Assembly: GCA_020025595.1 (NCBI GenBank)
Contig: JAHHRV010000010.1
Location: 22,876-86,875, forward strand
DNA: 64,000 bases
Direction of reading: 5' to 3'
From: Oscillospiraceae bacterium
Lineage (GTDB): Bacteria; Bacillota; Clostridia; Oscillospirales; Oscillospiraceae
Shown here one piece after another: positions 17,207-25,235 of this stretch. Each line of letters opens with the position of its first letter. The stretch's first letter is position 1. A model generated the notes under the pieces. The model ran no database searches. It was not told where the DNA came from and saw nothing but the letters and a program-made list of their open reading frames with translations. A program made the position numbers and the translations under genes.

Positions 17207-17254
17207 TCGCATTTTGCAGAATCATCCCCGCCATCCGGCGGTATCCGTAAAACA

Positions 17255-17293
17255 AAATCGGCAGTATCCACTTTTGGGATACTGCCGATTTTT
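17255..17293 (+). terminator. Terminator of gltX, probably bidirectional
   Basis: The perfect stem AAAATCGGCAGTATCC/GGATACTGCCGATTTT is followed by TTTTCATTT. The A-run on the other flank lets it also serve the minus-strand transporter gene. Confidence 0.9.
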
Positions 17294-17419
17294 CATTTCA
17301 AAGGAGCAATGATACACCGATCAAGCCAGTGTATCATCGCGTTTGCATCCATAGTTCTTTCTTGGTATCACTCTATCTGTTCGGTTTGCCCGAATCTATT
17401 TAACAGATGCATTCACTTA

Positions 17420-18757
17420 TCAGAACGAAATTTTCATAGAAAGTGCTACCACACAAAGAAAGATTGTTATAGGAACATAAACATATTTGCCAATATTGTA
17501 CCAGACAGTTCCCTGAATATGCTTGGCTCCTTTGTTGACTTCCGGCATGAACTGATCTTTCTTCATAATCCAGAACCACGAAATTGCACCAAGCATCGCA
17601 CCAATTGGGATAATATAAATGGATACAAAATCCATCCACGGTCCCCACTGGAAGATCGCTTCCATATTGACACCGAAGCCTAAGCAAATGAAACACATAA
17701 TCGCAAGCACGATCTTGCGGTTTAGCTTAGGAAATTTATGTTGTAAAGATTCTCCGACTGCTTCAAACATATTTTGCAATGAGCTAACACCTGCAAAAAT
17801 CATTGCCACATACAATATGATGGCAAAAATCTGCCCAAAAGGAATATCTTGAAGGATCGTAGGAAGAACAACGAACAAAAGTCCGGGGCCTGCTGCAACA
17901 TCAAGGCCATATGCAAAAGATGCCGGAATAATGACCATTGATGCAGTAAAGGCGGCCAGAGTATCAAAAAAAGCTGTTTTCATAGATAGCGGCACAACAC
18001 TTTCGCCCTCATCAAGATATGCGCCATATACAATCATACCACTACCCGTAACAGATAATGAGAAAAACGCCTGACCCATAGCCGTAATCCAAACCATAGG
18101 ATTTTTCAGTGCATCCCACCGGGGAATCAGCATAAATTTATAGCCTTCGAGAACGCCAGGAAGAAATGCCACGCGAATTGCTAAAACAACAAATATCACA
18201 AAGAACAATGGCATCATGATTTTGTTGGTTTTTTCAATGCTTTTTGCTCCCAAAAATAGTGTCAGCAGTGTTGCCACAACGATAAGTATGTGGAAGATAA
18301 TTACAGAATGTGGAGTCAGAGAAAATTCTTCAAACCACTCATTCGGAGAAACCTGCATCAAAGTTCCCGTTATGGAATTCGTCAATGCTTTCAGGACATA
18401 GGCTACTATAACTGCATATCCAATTGCAATACACATAGAACCGGCTAACGGCAGCCAGCCTATGGTTCTGCCTATTTTCTCCGACTGTTCTCCCCGAGTG
18501 CTCCATGCCTTCTTATAGGAGCCGAGTGTTCCCGTTTTAGAGTAACGGCCAATGGCAAATTCTGCAGGCAGACCTACATAGCTGAATAAAAACACAAAAA
18601 ATAAATATATCAGCAAAAATGCGCCGCCACCGTTGCTGCCAAGTTTATTCGGAAATCCCCAGACATTGGCCATTCCTACAGCAGATCCCACCGATGCTAA
18701 AATAAATCCCCAGTGGCTGCCGAACTTTCTTTCGTGATGATTATTGTTATCGTGCAT
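17420..18757 (-). CDS. Sodium-dependent neurotransmitter/amino acid symporter (NSS family)
   Basis: The 445-residue membrane protein has about 11-12 helices. The N-terminal signature WGFILASVGSAVGMANVWGFP is the first, sodium-coordinating unwound helix of the NSS/LeuT fold. The family imports amino acids or related solutes with sodium; the substrate cannot be read here. A good AAGGAG site precedes the ATG. The gene reads visibly richer in A/T than its neighbours, and intergenic spaces of over 200 bases flank it, so it may be a later acquisition. No regulator or partner gene is adjacent. Confidence 0.9.
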   Translation of the reverse strand: MHDNNNHHERKFGSHWGFILASVGSAVGMANVWGFPNKLGSNGGGAFLLIYLFFVFLFSYVGLPAEFAIGRYSKTGTLGSYKKAWSTRGEQSEKIGRTIGWLPLAGSMCIAIGYAVIVAYVLKALTNSITGTLMQVSPNEWFEEFSLTPHSVIIFHILIVVATLLTLFLGAKSIEKTNKIMMPLFFVIFVVLAIRVAFLPGVLEGYKFMLIPRWDALKNPMVWITAMGQAFFSLSVTGSGMIVYGAYLDEGESVVPLSMKTAFFDTLAAFTASMVIIPASFAYGLDVAAGPGLLFVVLPTILQDIPFGQIFAIILYVAMIFAGVSSLQNMFEAVGESLQHKFPKLNRKIVLAIMCFICLGFGVNMEAIFQWGPWMDFVSIYIIPIGAMLGAISWFWIMKKDQFMPEVNKGAKHIQGTVWYNIGKYVYVPITIFLCVVALSMKISF

Positions 18758-19022
18758 CGTTTGTTCTCCTTGTATTTTTCAACATTTTATTGGATTACAA
18801 CTTCTATTGTGCTTTTGGGTGTATGCAATTAAAAAAGCTACTGCAATAAAGGCTTTTACTGCCTGTTCAACTGCCTGAAAGAATGAACCAATACAAATAC
18901 TGCACGCCGGTTCTGTTTTACCTGTTTACGAGCACTTGCCCTCTGGTGATTTTTTAACGAATCAGAAGGCAAGCACAAACGGGGCACCTTCATAAAGAAG
19001 GTGCCCCGAAGCTGTATCGATT
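18758..19022. other. Intergenic spacer with imperfect hairpins
   Basis: No supported gene lies here. The spacer contains the upstream region of the transporter gene, a loose inverted repeat (GCACTTGCCC near 18930 with GGCAAGCAC near 18970) and a perfect hairpin at 18981-19007 just past rex. Confidence 0.5.
18981..19007 (-). terminator. GC-rich hairpin after rex
   Basis: The perfect 11-bp stem GGGGCACCTTC/GAAGGTGCCCC has a 5-base loop and starts 16 bases past the rex stop. There is no run of T after it on the minus strand, so it may be a weak terminator or an RNA-stabilising 3' hairpin. Confidence 0.6.
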
Positions 19023-19667
19023 TTAGTCCTTGGACTTCATCTGCGCCTGCAGATGCATACTCAGAACAGCCAAAGAGCTTGCCATATTCTGAGTCTGAAC
19101 CAAAATATTATCAGGCACCTCCAAGTGAGCCGGTGCAAAATTCCAGACGGCCTTGATTCCATTGGCAATCATCAGATCACAAACCTCCTGAGCATGGCTG
19201 CTGGGAACCGTGATGATACCCATCAGGATCTTGTGTGCCTTGCAAAAAGAGGGCAGCTTATCCAATGTATACACAGGCTTTCCGGATTCGTCAATACCGG
19301 TTCTGTTTGCATCTACATCAAATGCTGCAAGGATATTCAGGCCGTACTCATCAAATCCCTGATAACCAAGGAGCGCACAGCCCAGCTTGCCTGCGCCGAC
19401 CAAAATAGCATCTGTCGTATTGTCATAACCCAGGAACTGCTCAATATCATCAATCAGACTCTCTCTCAGATAGCCGATTTTAGGACGGCCGCCATCTGAT
19501 ACCAAAGCCAGATCTTTTCTAACCTGAACTTCACCCATACCAAGCGCATTTGCAAGTGCCGTTGCAGAAATATGCGCAGGTGCATCCTCTGGCATATTCT
19601 TCAAATAGGTCAAATAACCCGGCAAGCGTTTCAGTACAGACTTTGAAATTTCTTTACGCTCAACCAT
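19023..19667 (-). CDS. rex: Redox-sensing transcriptional repressor Rex
   Basis: Rex senses the NADH/NAD+ ratio and represses fermentation and respiration genes when NADH is low. The ATG at 19667 (MVERKEISKSVLKRLPGYL) gives 214 residues, the standard Rex length, with GGAGGA upstream. A TTG at 19724 would add 19 residues but has a poor site. An N-terminal winged helix (KRLPGYLTYL, QVRKDLALV) is followed by a Rossmann domain with VGAGKLGCAL and a C-terminal swap helix. A consensus promoter lies at 19748-19776. No obvious Rex operator was seen in the window. Confidence 0.94.
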   Translation of the reverse strand: MVERKEISKSVLKRLPGYLTYLKNMPEDAPAHISATALANALGMGEVQVRKDLALVSDGGRPKIGYLRESLIDDIEQFLGYDNTTDAILVGAGKLGCALLGYQGFDEYGLNILAAFDVDANRTGIDESGKPVYTLDKLPSFCKAHKILMGIITVPSSHAQEVCDLMIANGIKAVWNFAPAHLEVPDNILVQTQNMASSLAVLSMHLQAQMKSKD

Positions 19668-19747
19668 ATTCGTGTAATCCTCCAACAAATAATCAACAAT
19701 TCTTTCGCAAAAATCTCTATTCAATCTTTATCGATATAATCTCTTGC

Positions 19748-19776
19748 ATTATACCATTAATTCATCCTAATTGCAA
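19748..19776 (-). promoter_or_regulatory. Promoter of rex
   Basis: TTGCAA (19771-19776), a 17-base spacer and TATAAT (19748-19753) read on the minus strand, between sigE and rex. Confidence 0.7.
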
Positions 19777-19783
19777 GTAATTT

Positions 19784-20494
19784 CTAAGCGCAGCTTGTCT
19801 GTCGCAATAATTCCTTCCGAAGTCTTAACATAATCCGCTTTTCCAGCCGAGAAATATAGGACTGAGAAATCCCCATTTTTTGTGCCACTTCTTTCTGCGT
19901 CAGCTCCTTATAGCCTTCCAGACCATAGCGCATGGCGACAATTTCTTTCTCCCGCTGAGGCAAGTGATTCAACGCTTCCCGAAGCAGACGGATATCCACA
20001 TCGTCCTCCAGCGGCCTGCATACCACATCCTCATCTGTGCCCAGAATATCAGACAGCAGCAGCTCATTTCCCTCGCCATCCATGTTGATTGGCTCCTCCA
20101 AAGACACTTCACTGCGCTGATTCGTAATCTTTCGTATGTGCATGAGAATCTCATTTTCTATACAGCGGGATGCATAAGTTGCCAATTTAATATTCTTATC
20201 CCGGCGATAGGTTCCGATTGCCTTGATCAGACCAATCGTCCCAATGGAGATCAAGTCCTCCAGATTGACACCAGTGTTGTCAAACCTTCTTGCAATGTAA
20301 ACGACCAATCGAAGATTTCGTTCAATCAAAAGCTGCTTTGCGCTTTCATCACCGTTTTCCAGTGCTTCCAGCGCACGCTGTTCATCTTCACCCTTCAACG
20401 GAGGCGGCAGGACATCGCTGCCGCCTATGTAATATACGCATTCGTTCTTCGTTATCAGTCCCAGGAACACCAGTAAATCCATGAGTTTTCCCAT
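19784..20494 (-). CDS. sigE: Sporulation sigma factor SigE (pro-sigma-E)
   Basis: The 236-residue sigma-70-type factor is active in the mother cell after asymmetric division. The N-terminal pro-sequence ends at the conserved VYYIGGSD..LPPPL region where SpoIIGA cleaves. Region 2 has NLRLVVYIARRF, the GLIKAIGTYRRDKNIKLATYASRCIENEI block and IRKITNQRSEVSL; region 4 has the QSYISRLEKR recognition helix. Its ATG overlaps the spoIIGA stop by one base (TAATG), the classic spoIIG operon arrangement. The usual sigG gene is not found downstream here; rex follows instead. Confidence 0.96.
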   Translation of the reverse strand: MGKLMDLLVFLGLITKNECVYYIGGSDVLPPPLKGEDEQRALEALENGDESAKQLLIERNLRLVVYIARRFDNTGVNLEDLISIGTIGLIKAIGTYRRDKNIKLATYASRCIENEILMHIRKITNQRSEVSLEEPINMDGEGNELLLSDILGTDEDVVCRPLEDDVDIRLLREALNHLPQREKEIVAMRYGLEGYKELTQKEVAQKMGISQSYISRLEKRIMLRLRKELLRQTSCA

Positions 20495-21261
20495 TATACC
20501 CCTCCGGTCAGTCCATCATACTCTCCACCCGGAAAATGCTCCGGAGCAAACGCCACCAGTCTTCTGCCCTTTTTGCCGTCCACTTCCACCTGATCGCATC
20601 GCAGTCCCAAAAGGAATCCGCTGCCCGTGCCCACCGTGTTGTACGGAATCAACCGCAGTCCATCTGCTTCACGCATCTGCAAAGTCTGCACCGGGTTACG
20701 AAGCTGATTTTCCTCCAGCCCAAGCAGCCCTCTGGCAATCTTCGGTCCGGCAATCAGCACCGGTTCCCCGCTGACCGGGTCCCGAAGGGTGTTGCCCGTG
20801 TCCCGCAGAGCAAGAAACGAAACCTTTTTTCCGTTATGAATCAGCTCCACCGGCAGCAGTCTTCTGCCAATGGTCTGGCCGCAGAAGCCCATTCGGCACA
20901 GCAGTGCAAGTCCTCCTGCGCTGAGGATCAGTCCCAGAAATTTACCGGTATGAAAGCTGATTGCAAGCCCTCCGAGGGCCATACTCAGAAAAACGAACAG
21001 TGTCCCGCGACTGATGGCGCTGCGATTCAGTCCAAAAGCCGCCATGCTGATCACACCCAGAGAAACCAATCTCCACAAGGAGGATGCCAGAAACGCAAAT
21101 CCCGGAACCAGACACAGCCCGGAATATCCGCTTCCAAATACAGCGGCTGCCGCAGCTCTTCCGATTCCGGGCGGGTATCCCGACAATCGATTCACCCCAA
21201 GCAGCAGCATCCAGTCCACCAGGAAATTAAGCCCCATCACGCCATCCAGATACACAACCAT
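20494..21261 (-). CDS. spoIIGA: Sigma-E processing peptidase SpoIIGA
   Basis: This membrane aspartic protease matures pro-sigma-E. I use the ATG at 21261 (MVVYLDGVMGLNFLVDW), which follows GGGGGACAGGGG and matches the family N-terminus; upstream in-frame codons lack a site. About five hydrophobic helices (to residue 150) are followed by a cytoplasmic protease domain with LRDTGNTLRDP, where the aspartate of DTG is the catalytic residue. The length of 255 is typical. It forms the spoIIG operon with sigE. Confidence 0.93.
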   Translation of the reverse strand: MVVYLDGVMGLNFLVDWMLLLGVNRLSGYPPGIGRAAAAAVFGSGYSGLCLVPGFAFLASSLWRLVSLGVISMAAFGLNRSAISRGTLFVFLSMALGGLAISFHTGKFLGLILSAGGLALLCRMGFCGQTIGRRLLPVELIHNGKKVSFLALRDTGNTLRDPVSGEPVLIAGPKIARGLLGLEENQLRNPVQTLQMREADGLRLIPYNTVGTGSGFLLGLRCDQVEVDGKKGRRLVAFAPEHFPGGEYDGLTGGV

Positions 21262-21295
21262 GCTCCCCTGTCCCCCTTCCAAACAGCATGGCAAA

Positions 21296-21330
21296 AGTAT
21301 ATCCCCGACCAGATGCAAATGCAGTCGCAA
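21296..21330 (-). promoter_or_regulatory. Possible long-spacer promoter of the spoIIG operon
   Basis: On the minus strand TTGCGA (21325-21330) and TATACT (21296-21301) are 23 bases apart. The B. subtilis spoIIG promoter is known for an over-long spacer and activation by Spo0A. The AGTCGCAA on the opposite strand over the -35 resembles part of a Spo0A box. The match is weak. Confidence 0.35.
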
Positions 21331-21400
21331 CCCACTATGACTTTTACCGCAATGTATCCATTTTAGTGCCACAAATCCTGCCTCAGCACCCCCAGAACCA

Positions 21401-21431
21401 AAAAAGCGGCAGTTACATTACGCAACTGCCG
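21401..21431 (-). terminator. Terminator of rarA-DUF951
   Basis: The CGGCAGTT/AACTGCCG stem with a 9-base loop is followed on the minus strand by CTTTTTTGG, 11 bases past the stop. Confidence 0.8.
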
Positions 21432-21441
21432 TTTCAATGTG

Positions 21442-21636
21442 TCATGTTTTCGGTTCTTCTTTTCGCTCGATACTGCGAATGTTTTTTTCGATCTTATGCC
21501 GGGGCTGCATCACTTCATGTCCGCACCCCATGCATTTCATGCGGAAATCTGCGCCGGTTCTCAGAACCTGCCACCGCTTTTCTCCGCAGGGATGCGCTTT
21601 TTTCATCACCAGAATATCTCCGATCCGAACATCCAT
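21442..21636 (-). CDS. DUF951 family small protein
   Basis: The 64-residue basic protein carries the full DUF951 pattern: MDVRIGDILVMKKAHPCG, then RWQVLRTGADFRMKC and a CMGCGHEVMQPR zinc-knuckle-like pair, ending in a charged tail. This is a small widespread Firmicutes family of unknown role, probably nucleic acid-binding given its charge and SH3-like beta pattern (inference). It starts one base after the rarA stop codon, so it is translated from the rarA transcript. Confidence 0.88.
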   Translation of the reverse strand: MDVRIGDILVMKKAHPCGEKRWQVLRTGADFRMKCMGCGHEVMQPRHKIEKNIRSIERKEEPKT

Positions 21637-21637
21637 C

Positions 21638-22906
21638 TTAGCGCTCCTTTCCCTTAATCAGATCCCAGTAGGTCTTGGCTGCCTGCTCCAGTTTGTTGGG
21701 GCCGTACTCATAATACCGCTTTCCAGCCAGATCATCCGGAAGATACTGCTGCTTCACCCAGTGATTGGGATAGTTATGGGGATACAGATACCCCTGAGCA
21801 CGCTCCTGAGTATAGGTATCTGCATGGACATTCTGCAGCTGTCTGGGAAAGCCGAGGCCCTTACCCGCACGGACATCCGCTCCTGCAGCATTGATTGCAG
21901 CATAGGCAGAATTGGACTTGGGCGAAGTCGCCATGAGCACCGCAGCATCCGCCAGAGGAATCCGGGCTTCCGGCATTCCCAGCATCAGTGCCGCATCCAC
22001 GGCGGATTTTACAATGGGGATGATCTGCGGATATGCCAGTCCAATGTCCTCGCACGCAATGACCATCAGCCGTCTGCAGGCAGATTGCATCTGCCCGGCC
22101 TCCAGCAGCCGCGCCAGATAATGAACCGCCGCATCCGGGTCCGAGCCGCGGATGGACTTCTGTAAAGCCGACAGCAGATCGTAATAGTTGTCTCCATCCC
22201 GGTCTGCACGAAGGGCGCTCTTCTGTGTCACCGCAACGGCATCTGCCATTGTCAGCTCCAGCTGATCACCGTCAGGCACACCGGCAGAAAACAGAACCTC
22301 TACAGCATTGATTGCCTTGCGCAGATCACCGCCGCAGGCTCCTGCCACATACTCAAGGGCACCGTCTTCCGCTTTTGCGGTAAGGCCCGTCCGCTCTTCC
22401 ATAAAGCGCACACCACGCTGCACTGCCTTCAGCGCAGCCGCTGCATCGATTTGTTTGAACTCAAAGACGGTAGAACGGCTCAGAATTGCGTTAAACACAT
22501 AGAAATAAGGATTTTCCGTGGTGGATGCAATCAATGTGATTTTTCCGTTTTCAATAAACTCAAGCAGGGACTGCTGCTGCTTTTTATTAAAGGACTGAAT
22601 CTCATCCAGGTACAGCAATACACCCTCCGGGGCCAGAAATGTATCCAGCTGCGAAACAATTTCCTTGATATCCGCCGTTGATGCCGTTGTTGCATTCAGT
22701 TTGAACAGCTTTCGGTGGGTCTGTTTTGCAATGATATTGGCAACCGTGGTTTTACCCGTACCGGAAGGGCCGTAAAAAATCATATTGGGAACCTTTCCGG
22801 AGTCGATCAGACGCCGAAGAATGGCACCCTCCCCCAGAATATGATCCTGACCAAACACATCATCCAATGATGTCGGGCGGAGCAAGTCCGCCAAAGGCTG
22901 ATACAT
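21638..22906 (-). CDS. rarA: Replication-associated recombination protein RarA
   Basis: The start at 22906 (MYQPLADLLRPTSLDDVFG) follows GGGAGG and gives 422 residues, the usual length. It is a hexameric or tetrameric AAA+ ATPase related to clamp-loader subunits and Werner-interacting protein, acting at stalled replication forks. Walker A FYGPSGTGKTT, Walker B LLYLDEIQSFNKKQQ, sensor 1 STTENP and the C-terminal tetramerisation region (VHYLARLLEAG) are present. It is followed directly by the DUF951 gene. Confidence 0.95.
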   Translation of the reverse strand: MYQPLADLLRPTSLDDVFGQDHILGEGAILRRLIDSGKVPNMIFYGPSGTGKTTVANIIAKQTHRKLFKLNATTASTADIKEIVSQLDTFLAPEGVLLYLDEIQSFNKKQQQSLLEFIENGKITLIASTTENPYFYVFNAILSRSTVFEFKQIDAAAALKAVQRGVRFMEERTGLTAKAEDGALEYVAGACGGDLRKAINAVEVLFSAGVPDGDQLELTMADAVAVTQKSALRADRDGDNYYDLLSALQKSIRGSDPDAAVHYLARLLEAGQMQSACRRLMVIACEDIGLAYPQIIPIVKSAVDAALMLGMPEARIPLADAAVLMATSPKSNSAYAAINAAGADVRAGKGLGFPRQLQNVHADTYTQERAQGYLYPHNYPNHWVKQQYLPDDLAGKRYYEYGPNKLEQAAKTYWDLIKGKER

Positions 22907-22934
22907 AGAATCCGCCTCCCTTAAAATTTGTCTC

Positions 22935-22963
22935 ATTATAGCACAAATGTACGCTATTGGCAA
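22935..22963 (-). promoter_or_regulatory. Promoter of rarA
   Basis: TTGCCA, a 17-base spacer and TATAAT (22935-22940) read on the minus strand, 29 bases before the start. Confidence 0.7.
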
Positions 22964-23037
22964 CTGAGATTTTATTTTACTCTTTCTTTCCTTGCAAAAA
23001 TGTGATAAAATGTCGAAAAAAGAACAGGAGCATACAT

Positions 23038-23667
23038 ATGAATGAAAAAGTTCTGTCAATTATCGATATTCTGAAGCAAAAGTATCCGGATGCCCTGTGC
23101 GCCCTTCACTATAAGAAAGATTATGAGCTGATGATCGCCGTGCGGCTCTCTGCCCAATGTACCGATGCCCGTGTAAATCTGGTTACGCCGGGGCTGTTTG
23201 CAGCCTATCCCACGCTGGAAGCTATGGCCTCCGCCGACATCAGCGATGTGGAAGAGCATGTCCGCTCCTGCGGATTTTACAAGCACAAGGCAAGAGATAT
23301 CGTGCTTGCCTGTCAGATGCTACTGACCGACTATAATGGGAAAGTCCCCGGAACCATGGAAGAGCTTCTCCGGCTGCCGGGTGTCGGTCGCAAGACTGCG
23401 AATCTTCTTCTGGGAGACCTCTACGCCGAACCCGGAAGCGTTGTCTGCGATACCCACTGCATCCGCATCTGCGGCCGTCTGGGCTTGTCCCAGGGAAAGG
23501 ACCCGGAAAAGGTAGAGCGCCAGCTCCGTGCCATTCTGCCTCCCGAAGAAAGTTCCGATTTCTGTCACAGGATCGTCCTGTTCGGTCGGGAAATCTGTAC
23601 CGCAAGGAACCCCAAATGCGCCGAATGTCCCCTTGCAATTTATTGCACAGAAATAAATAAAGTCTGA
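23038..23667 (+). CDS. nth: Endonuclease III
   Basis: The ATG at 23038 (MNEKVLSIIDILKQKYPDA) with AGGAG upstream gives 209 residues, the standard size. It is a DNA glycosylase and AP lyase for oxidised pyrimidines. The helix-hairpin-helix LPGVGRKTANLLL holds the catalytic lysine, VCDTHCIR holds the catalytic aspartate, and the C-terminal C-x6-C-x2-C-x5-C (CTARNPKCAECPLAIYC) binds a 4Fe-4S cluster. It is divergent from rarA and lies upstream of the flippase gene. Confidence 0.96.
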   Translation: MNEKVLSIIDILKQKYPDALCALHYKKDYELMIAVRLSAQCTDARVNLVTPGLFAAYPTLEAMASADISDVEEHVRSCGFYKHKARDIVLACQMLLTDYNGKVPGTMEELLRLPGVGRKTANLLLGDLYAEPGSVVCDTHCIRICGRLGLSQGKDPEKVERQLRAILPPEESSDFCHRIVLFGREICTARNPKCAECPLAIYCTEINKV

Positions 23668-23716
23668 GTCATAATCCCCCCTGGTCCTGAATACAATGGA
23701 CAAGGGGGGATTGTCC

Positions 23717-25219
23717 ATGTCCAGAAAGCTGCCCATTGTCTATGGTGCATTTATGCTCACCGCAGTGAATCTGCTGCTGCGTTTTTTCGGAACTGCATTT
23801 CAGGTATATCTGTCTGCCACCATCGGCCCGGCCGGAGTCGGCCTGCTGCACCTGATTCTGTCTGTCTCAGGACTTGCCATGACCGCCGGCATCGCAGGCA
23901 TTCGAACCACCGCCATGTACCTTGCTGCTGAGGAACTGGGGCGCAAACAGCACGAAAACATCCGCTGGACACTGTCCGGGTGTTTTTTATACTGCATTGC
24001 CAGCTCCAGTGCGATTTGCATAGCGCTATATGTCACCGCGCCGTACATTGCACAGCACTGGATCGGCAACATGGATGCTCTGCCCTCGCTACGCACCTTC
24101 GCCGCTTTTATGCCCATCAGCTGTCTTTGCGGTGTGCTTTCTGCCTACTTTATCGCAGCGAACAAAATCGGCACTCTGGCTGCGGTAGAGGTCGCTGAGC
24201 AATTCGTGTCCATCGGTGTTACGGTGATGATTCTATTGACGATTCCGCTGGGTGACACCGCCGGAGCCTGTCAGGCCGTAATTTTCGGAAACTGCTCCGG
24301 TTCCGTTTTATCGCTATTGTGTCTGCTGATTCTTTTCAGGAGGAACACCTTCTCTCAAGTCAACCGCTTCCCTGTTTTCAGGCGCATCTGCTCCACCGCC
24401 GCGCCCCTTGCATTGGCTGACGATCTGAAAGCCGGAATTTCCTCTCTGGAGCATCTGATGGTACCCCGGCGGCTGGCGCTTTATCCTCTGGTTTCCGACC
24501 CACTTGCCACCTTTGGTATGATCGCCGGTATGGTGTTTCCGGTGATGATGTTTCCTGCGGCGATTCTGTATTCTCTGGTGGATCTGCTGATTCCGGAGCT
24601 TGCCCGATGTGCCGCTGTGGGCAGCCGGGAACGGATTCAATATCTCATGCGCCGCAATCTTCGAGTCACCCTGATCTATGGGCTGATCTGCGGGAGCGGG
24701 CTGTATCTGCTGTCTGATTTCCTGTGTCAGTGGCTGTATCCCGGGTTGGATGTGGCAAAGTACTTACGAATGTTCTCTTTTCTGGTTCCCATGCTGTACT
24801 GCGACATCATTACCGACGGTATGACAAAGGGTCTGGGCCAGCAGCGATCCTGTGTCCGTTACAACATCATCTCGAATGCCATCGATGTCATCATGCTGTT
24901 TTTCCTCCTGCCCCAACTCGGGATCACGGGATATTTTATCAGCTTTCTGATTTCCCATGTATTAAACTTCGTACTGAGCATTCGGCGTCTGCTGCGCATT
25001 GGAAAAATCACAGTCAATCTGTATTATCCATGCTTTGCGATTATCGCCTGTCTGATTGCCGCATTTGGTGCAAACACCTTCACCGGCGTCATCCGAAGAA
25101 TTCTGTCATTTTCCGGACTTTTCTTCTGCCTGTGCTATTTCTTCGGTGTGATTACCGCTGTAGACCTGCACTGGCTCTGTAATCTGCTCAAAAACAAAGA
25201 AAGCCTGCCGTCCAACTGA
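23717..25219 (+). CDS. SpoVB-like MOP-superfamily flippase
   Basis: The start is the ATG at 23717 (MSRKLPIVYGAFMLTAVNL), after a GGGGGA site; an upstream ATG in frame contains that site. The 500-residue polytopic membrane protein has about 14 helices and the MurJ/SpoVB/Wzx layout, with ATIGPAGVGLLHL near the start and a GTLAAVEVAEQ loop. SpoVB is needed for spore cortex peptidoglycan synthesis, and relatives flip lipid-linked glycans. Whether this copy serves the cortex cannot be told from sequence. The stop codon lies inside a terminator hairpin loop. Confidence 0.85.
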   Translation: MSRKLPIVYGAFMLTAVNLLLRFFGTAFQVYLSATIGPAGVGLLHLILSVSGLAMTAGIAGIRTTAMYLAAEELGRKQHENIRWTLSGCFLYCIASSSAICIALYVTAPYIAQHWIGNMDALPSLRTFAAFMPISCLCGVLSAYFIAANKIGTLAAVEVAEQFVSIGVTVMILLTIPLGDTAGACQAVIFGNCSGSVLSLLCLLILFRRNTFSQVNRFPVFRRICSTAAPLALADDLKAGISSLEHLMVPRRLALYPLVSDPLATFGMIAGMVFPVMMFPAAILYSLVDLLIPELARCAAVGSRERIQYLMRRNLRVTLIYGLICGSGLYLLSDFLCQWLYPGLDVAKYLRMFSFLVPMLYCDIITDGMTKGLGQQRSCVRYNIISNAIDVIMLFFLLPQLGITGYFISFLISHVLNFVLSIRRLLRIGKITVNLYYPCFAIIACLIAAFGANTFTGVIRRILSFSGLFFCLCYFFGVITAVDLHWLCNLLKNKESLPSN

Positions 25220-25233
25220 GACGGCAGGCTTTT
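25201..25233 (+). terminator. Terminator overlapping the flippase stop codon
   Basis: An AGCCTGCCGTC/GACGGCAGGCT stem, whose loop contains most of the TGA stop, is followed by five T. It probably works for pepD on the other strand as well. Confidence 0.88.
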
Positions 25234-25235
25234 TG

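Noticed and set aside
15587..17212. A 541-codon open frame antisense to gltX
   Set aside because: It is an exact shadow of gltX, which has full class I synthetase motifs, promoter and terminator. High C/G codon bias in gltX removes stops on the other strand.
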